Positions 60,747-64,000 of a stretch of DNA of 64,000 bases are shown one piece after another (within the stretch, counting starts at the first letter, position 1; the number at the start of each line of letters is the position of its first letter). The stretch is from Campylobacter concisus (lineage in GTDB: Bacteria; Campylobacterota; Campylobacteria; Campylobacterales; Campylobacteraceae). The notes below the pieces were generated by a model. It was given only the letters and a program-made list of their open reading frames with translations. It had not been told where the DNA came from and did not search any database. The DNA lies in assembly GCF_002165775.1 (NCBI RefSeq), contig NZ_NDYP01000003.1, positions 248,001-312,000 of the forward strand, written 5' to 3'. The position numbers and the translations under genes are program-made.

Positions 60747-61355
60747 TTACTCTTTTTGCCTAATCTCATCCAACTTATCAAAATTTTCATCACCGAGTAG
60801 TTTTTTACTATTTTTTTGGGCATTCTTTTGGATTATTAGATCCTTTAGTCTAGCTTTGCCATTATCCATCACCATCAAAACCGCATACGCATCAACGTCT
60901 TCTTCTTCTCTCATTTCATCTTCGGTATTAGCTGCACTATCAGGTGACATATAAAAGTGCTCTATGCCATATTTTACGAGCGAGTAGCCATCATATCTAC
61001 CAGCTAAAAACACTCCATTGTCTGGCTTGCTTATACTAAATTTTGCAAAGCTGTAAGTGCCATTAGTATCTGGCTTTAAAATAGCATAAACTCTAGCCCC
61101 ATCTCTTACTCTCTCATCGTATTGGTCGATATAGCGGTCATCTTCATCATTTTCGTCAAAATTTCTTGAATGAAAATTTGAAAATTCATAGTTTAAATCA
61201 ACATAATTTCCGCGAAAAAGATCTCTTGGATCATAAAGATTAACCCTTACTCTTACCTCTTGCCCAAAATAAAGTGGCATAAGTGCGTAGCCAAGCATAA
61301 TGCCAATAAGCAAAATTTGAAAAAACACAGCTACTATTAATACTTTTATCTTCAT
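60747..61355 (-). CDS. GDYXXLXY domain protein
   Basis: 202 residues with one N-terminal transmembrane helix (about 5-25) and an exported domain whose signature is GNYVDLNYEF (about 49-58), a variant of GDYxxLxY. It is usually encoded next to DUF2157 membrane proteins, as here, where it overlaps the DUF2157 gene by 4 bases. Function not known. Confidence 0.85.
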   Translation of the reverse strand: MKIKVLIVAVFFQILLIGIMLGYALMPLYFGQEVRVRVNLYDPRDLFRGNYVDLNYEFSNFHSRNFDENDEDDRYIDQYDERVRDGARVYAILKPDTNGTYSFAKFSISKPDNGVFLAGRYDGYSLVKYGIEHFYMSPDSAANTEDEMREEEDVDAYAVLMVMDNGKARLKDLIIQKNAQKNSKKLLGDENFDKLDEIRQKE

Positions 61356-62611
61356 TTTTTACGTCCTTTTCTAGCGACAACTAGCACTATGAAAGCAAAC
61401 ACCATAAATAGTGCCGTAGCACCAATATAATCACCTATGAGTTGGAAATACCTCACGGCTGCAACCAAAAATATCATACAAAGACCAAGTTTTAACTCAC
61501 CCTTTTTGATAAGAACCGCAGCTGTTATGATATTTGCAAGCGAAAAAAATATATTTGCGTAGCCAGGACCGTAGCTAAAGACAAAGGGTAACGACACGAG
61601 CAGCGCCCCAAGTAGCAAACCACTCTTGTTTTTTTCTTTAAAAAATAGTGCAAAATAAGCAACACTAAATAAGATAAAGACAAAGCCAAAGTTGCTTTTA
61701 AAAAATGACTTCACAAACCAAAGCTTTTCATCGTAAAGCTCAAATAAATTTCTTTCTTCAAATAAAAATAGACAAAATAGCAACACAAAAACGCCAAAAT
61801 TTTTACCAAATTCTTTTGTAAATGCGCCAAGCCCTACTCTAAATTTATCTAGTAGCGGCGAAATACTAATAAGCAAAAGTGCATAAGATAGCGACACGAT
61901 CGCAACCATCGGAAGTCCAAACAAAAATCCATAATCAAATATCGCCCTAAGACCACTAATGTAGCCGCAAAATGAAATGATGTATATAAAGATATCTATA
62001 AAAAGCACAAAAGCAAGCCATTTTGAGTCGTCTTTGTAAAGCGTATATGCGCCAAGTACTATAAAAATGATAAAACCAAAACCAAAGTCGCCCTGATAAG
62101 CTATCATAAAAAACCAAACTGTTGCAAAGATAAGGCTTTGGGCTACTAGTACACCTTTTTTACTAGCAAAAGAAACCGCAAACGCTCCGATACTCCAAAG
62201 CAAGATACCACCGCTTGGCTCATCGCTAATGTTATAAATTTGAGCAATAAGAGCAATCGCTGCACCAAAGCAGAAATTTCCAAGAAATAACATCGCCGTT
62301 GATAGATTTTCCTTTCCCTTTACGAGATAGTAAATTCCACCAAAATTTACAAGCCCAAGCACAAACAATACAAGTGCTAAACGTCCTAGTCTTGGTATCT
62401 CTTCCCAATTTGCACCAACGAGCGTAAAAAAGGCTAGCGCAAAAAAGAGATATGCTACGAGTTTTAAGACAAAACTTATCTTGTCACTATGGGCATCAGG
62501 GTCGATGTCATATAAATTTGCTATTTTTATAGCGGTCTCTTTATCGACTATGCCATCACTTTGCCACCGATCCAGCTCTTTTGCTAGAAAAATTCTATTT
62601 AAAAAGTTCAT
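61352..62611 (-). CDS. DUF2157 multi-spanning membrane protein
   Basis: 419 residues with a short cytoplasmic N-terminal domain (about 1-45, LDRWQSDGIVDKETA...) followed by about ten to twelve transmembrane helices. The N-terminal phrase is characteristic of DUF2157. Paired with the GDYXXLXY gene in a two-gene unit; the role is unknown. The ATG at 62611 has only a weak ribosome site. Confidence 0.85.
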   Translation of the reverse strand: MNFLNRIFLAKELDRWQSDGIVDKETAIKIANLYDIDPDAHSDKISFVLKLVAYLFFALAFFTLVGANWEEIPRLGRLALVLFVLGLVNFGGIYYLVKGKENLSTAMLFLGNFCFGAAIALIAQIYNISDEPSGGILLWSIGAFAVSFASKKGVLVAQSLIFATVWFFMIAYQGDFGFGFIIFIVLGAYTLYKDDSKWLAFVLFIDIFIYIISFCGYISGLRAIFDYGFLFGLPMVAIVSLSYALLLISISPLLDKFRVGLGAFTKEFGKNFGVFVLLFCLFLFEERNLFELYDEKLWFVKSFFKSNFGFVFILFSVAYFALFFKEKNKSGLLLGALLVSLPFVFSYGPGYANIFFSLANIITAAVLIKKGELKLGLCMIFLVAAVRYFQLIGDYIGATALFMVFAFIVLVVARKGRKK

Positions 62612-62706
62612 TATTCACACTTTCTTTTATAAGATATACAAAACACCAAATTTCTAGCCAGTACCTTAAATACCGTATTTATGTCCATTGACACTGCCTT
62701 AGTCTT

Positions 62707-63075
62707 TCAACAAAAAATATAATTGTGATTTAAAATATAAAAAAATACAGAAGCTAAAATGCCACCGATGATAAAAATTTTTAACAAGGTAGCTTGGGCC
62801 AGACTCCTAAGCTTTGCTTTAAAAATTTCTCGCTTAAGTCTAAACCCAAGTAAAAAGAAAAAAACGGCCATCAAACTATCATTTACCAAAAGGATAAGGG
62901 GCCTTTGTATCGGCGATTTACCAAAATTTAGCCTTGTATCGATTTGTAAAAATGAGTTATAAAAACTGCTTAAAAAAACATTTTCAAAGATAAATGCTAC
63001 TAAAGTAGCAGCGATAATAAAAATACCACCGCTAGCTTCACCTATAAAAAAATCCCAAAAATTCCTAAAACCCAT
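62707..63075 (-). pseudogene. nhaA: Truncated Na+/H+ antiporter NhaA (N-terminal remnant)
   Basis: 122 codons matching the start of NhaA: ASGGIFIIAATLVAFIFENV for TM1 and LILLVNDSLMAVFFFLLGFRLKREIF for the loop and TM2 with its neighbour (positions about 60-85). A full NhaA has ~390 residues and its transport Asp pair lies near residue 163, so this piece cannot transport. After the stop at 62707, the same frame reads AVSMDINTVFKVLA, loosely like the next conserved NhaA stretch (AIPxATDIAFxLGVLA), so it may be decayed rather than cut. A ribosome site (AAGGG) remains. Confidence 0.75.
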
Positions 63076-63091
63076 AAAGACCCTTAAAAAA

Positions 63092-63505
63092 CTAAAACCT
63101 AGGAATAGCTGCCCTTGTGAGTTTAGAAAATTTTACGCCCTTTAAGCCGGCGATCCTTTCAGCAAAGCGTTCAATTTTGCCCGCCTCGCCTCTTATTGAA
63201 ATCGTTTCTAAGCAGTTATGATGATCGACATGAACATGGTTTGTGCAGATGATTTTCACATCAGAGCTATGCTCTATATCCATCTTTTTATTCACCAAAT
63301 CGTTGTGATGATGCATATAAATGAGCGTCAAAACCCCGATCAACTCCTCGCTAGCGTCTTTCCAGCTATCACTTACGATCTTTTCACGTATCAAATCTCT
63401 CGTAAATTCGCTCCTAGAAGCATAGCCTTGTTCGCTAACCTTTTTATCTAGTTCGTCTAGTAACTGACTAGGTAAAGAAACACTAAAACGTATAACACTA
63501 TCCAT
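63092..63505 (-). CDS. nikR: Nickel-responsive transcriptional regulator NikR
   Basis: 137 residues from ATG 63505 (AAAGGAG upstream); a longer in-frame start is not supported. The ribbon-helix-helix DNA-binding part is [20 protein letters not shown] (4-23), and the ACT-like metal domain has the nickel square-planar set His79, His90, His92 and Cys98, with the same spacing as E. coli His76/87/89/Cys95. It represses or activates nickel genes when nickel is bound. It lies between hypF and the hypBCDEA operon, whose products need nickel. Confidence 0.95.
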   Translation of the reverse strand: MDSVIRFSVSLPSQLLDELDKKVSEQGYASRSEFTRDLIREKIVSDSWKDASEELIGVLTLIYMHHHNDLVNKKMDIEHSSDVKIICTNHVHVDHHNCLETISIRGEAGKIERFAERIAGLKGVKFSKLTRAAIPRF

Positions 63506-63524
63506 TTTCTGCTCCTTTCTCGTT

Positions 63525-63548
63525 TGATTACCGTTTATAATCATTATA
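63525..63548 (-). promoter_or_regulatory. nikR promoter and palindromic operator
   Basis: TGATTA-N7-TAATCA (63525-63543) is a perfect 6-bp inverted repeat. It directly follows a TATAAT -10 box on the minus strand (63548-63543), so it would cover the transcription start of nikR. This fits autoregulation, although the arms differ from the known E. coli and H. pylori NikR boxes. Confidence 0.55.
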
Positions 63549-63550
63549 CA

Positions 63551-64000
63551 TCACTTATTAGAAAATGTGGATAAATAATAATAAATTTGCCCTAAATTTA
63601 CGTTAGAATCGTTGCTACAGAATTTTTTATTGATATAAAATTTCAAATTTGCTTTAGTAAATTTTTTGTAAATAAGTTCGAGTAAAGTCTTATTTTGAAA
63701 AACTCCGCCGCTTAGCAAAATTTCCATTTTTTCTTTTTTTGAAATTTCAAAAATAATATCAGCCAAGCCATTTATAAACGCCGTTGCAGCCACTCTTGGC
63801 TCATCTTTTAAAGTACTTTTAAAAGCTTCTTTAATGCCGATCACTCCATTATCTAGGCTAAATTTGTAACACACATCTAAATTTTTATCATAAAGCGCTT
63901 CAAGCCTCATACCGCTCTCGCCCTCAAAGCTTGAGTGAAAAAGACCACAGATAATAGCACCAAATGCGTCAAATATCCTACCAACCGAGCTAGTCTTTAC
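63551..64000 (-). CDS. hypF: Carbamoyltransferase HypF, C-terminal part (5' end outside window)
   Basis: The reading frame is open to the right edge. The visible 149 residues are the end of the YrdC/Kae1-like part of HypF: TSSVGRIFDAFGA, GMRLEAL, LSGGVFQN and SNVNLGQ. HypF makes the carbamoyl group passed to HypE. It is separated from hypB by about 3 kb holding nikR, the nhaA remnant and the DUF2157 pair; in many relatives hypF directly precedes hypB. Confidence 0.93.
   Translation of the reverse strand, partial: VKTSSVGRIFDAFGAIICGLFHSSFEGESGMRLEALYDKNLDVCYKFSLDNGVIGIKEAFKSTLKDEPRVAATAFINGLADIIFEISKKEKMEILLSGGVFQNKTLLELIYKKFTKANLKFYINKKFCSNDSNVNLGQIYYYLSTFSNK

Noticed and set aside
62707..62709. 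TGA at the end of the nhaA remnant as a selenocysteine codon
   Set aside because: No Sec-type function is known for NhaA, and the sequence after the codon is too diverged.
63551..63910. A separate 119-codon gene starting at ATG 63910
   Set aside because: The frame stays open with HypF motifs up to the window edge, so the ATG is an internal methionine.

Overview
The window is an AT-rich, gene-dense stretch of an Epsilonproteobacterial (Campylobacterota) chromosome, most like Campylobacter concisus and its relatives. Four things point there: the ctpA-purC-purS-purQ-(SH3 protein)-plsC run followed by htpG, the oorDABC 2-oxoglutarate:acceptor oxidoreductase next to mdh and a monomeric icd, a periplasmic methylmenaquinol:fumarate reductase (mfrABE), and T-rich sigma70 promoters with strong TATAAT boxes. 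The species is inferred from gene content only. No rRNA, tRNA, CRISPR array, insertion sequence or prophage was seen.

Layout. 1-10.3 kb (minus strand): end of a MetN-like ABC ATPase gene, valS, and a translationally coupled pbpC / alpha-2-macroglobulin pair. 10.4-17.4 kb (plus): a UvrD/Rep-type helicase and a complete MacA-MacB-TolC-type tripartite exporter with a small unknown gene. 17.4-17.9 kb is non-coding with two notable hairpins. 17.9-23.7 kb: yqeY, ppx/gppA, a Pit phosphate transporter and clpB. 23.9-28.8 kb (plus): ctpA, purCSQ, an SH3 membrane protein and plsC. 28.9-33 kb: a chemoreceptor and htpG, divergently transcribed. 33-37.8 kb: a 1568-residue retention-module adhesin. 38-41.7 kb: mfrABE. 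42-47.1 kb: a TonB receptor / methyltransferase / FecCD-FecE-FecB uptake locus that is breaking down. 47.4-53.3 kb: oorC, oorB, oorA, oorD, mdh and icd, giving a contiguous block of oxidative TCA-cycle steps. 53.4-56.8 kb: mltG and an AsmA-like protein, head to head. 57-64 kb: hypA, hypE, hypD, hypC and hypB, then GDYXXLXY and DUF2157 membrane proteins, an nhaA remnant, nikR and the 3' part of hypF. The last block is about nickel: hydrogenase maturation plus the nickel regulator.

Most notable results. (1) The 42-47 kb uptake locus carries at least six lesions: two frameshifts and a 3' deletion in the receptor, a 5' deletion and a homopolymer frameshift in the methyltransferase, and an amber codon inside the ABC signature plus a damaged Walker A in the ATPase. 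The permease and binding-protein genes stay open. (2) Both heat-shock genes, clpB and htpG, have a HAIR-like inverted repeat (7-7-7 geometry) laid over or against the -35 region; clpB also has a perfect TTGACA-N17-TATAAT promoter. (3) pbpC and the helicase diverge from a symmetrical promoter pair, and pbpC looks leaderless. (4) nikR has a TGATTA-N7-TAATCA palindrome across its predicted transcription start. (5) The adhesin has five DxDxDG calcium-type loops about 130 residues apart and a PA14-like region, with no type I secretion genes in the window.
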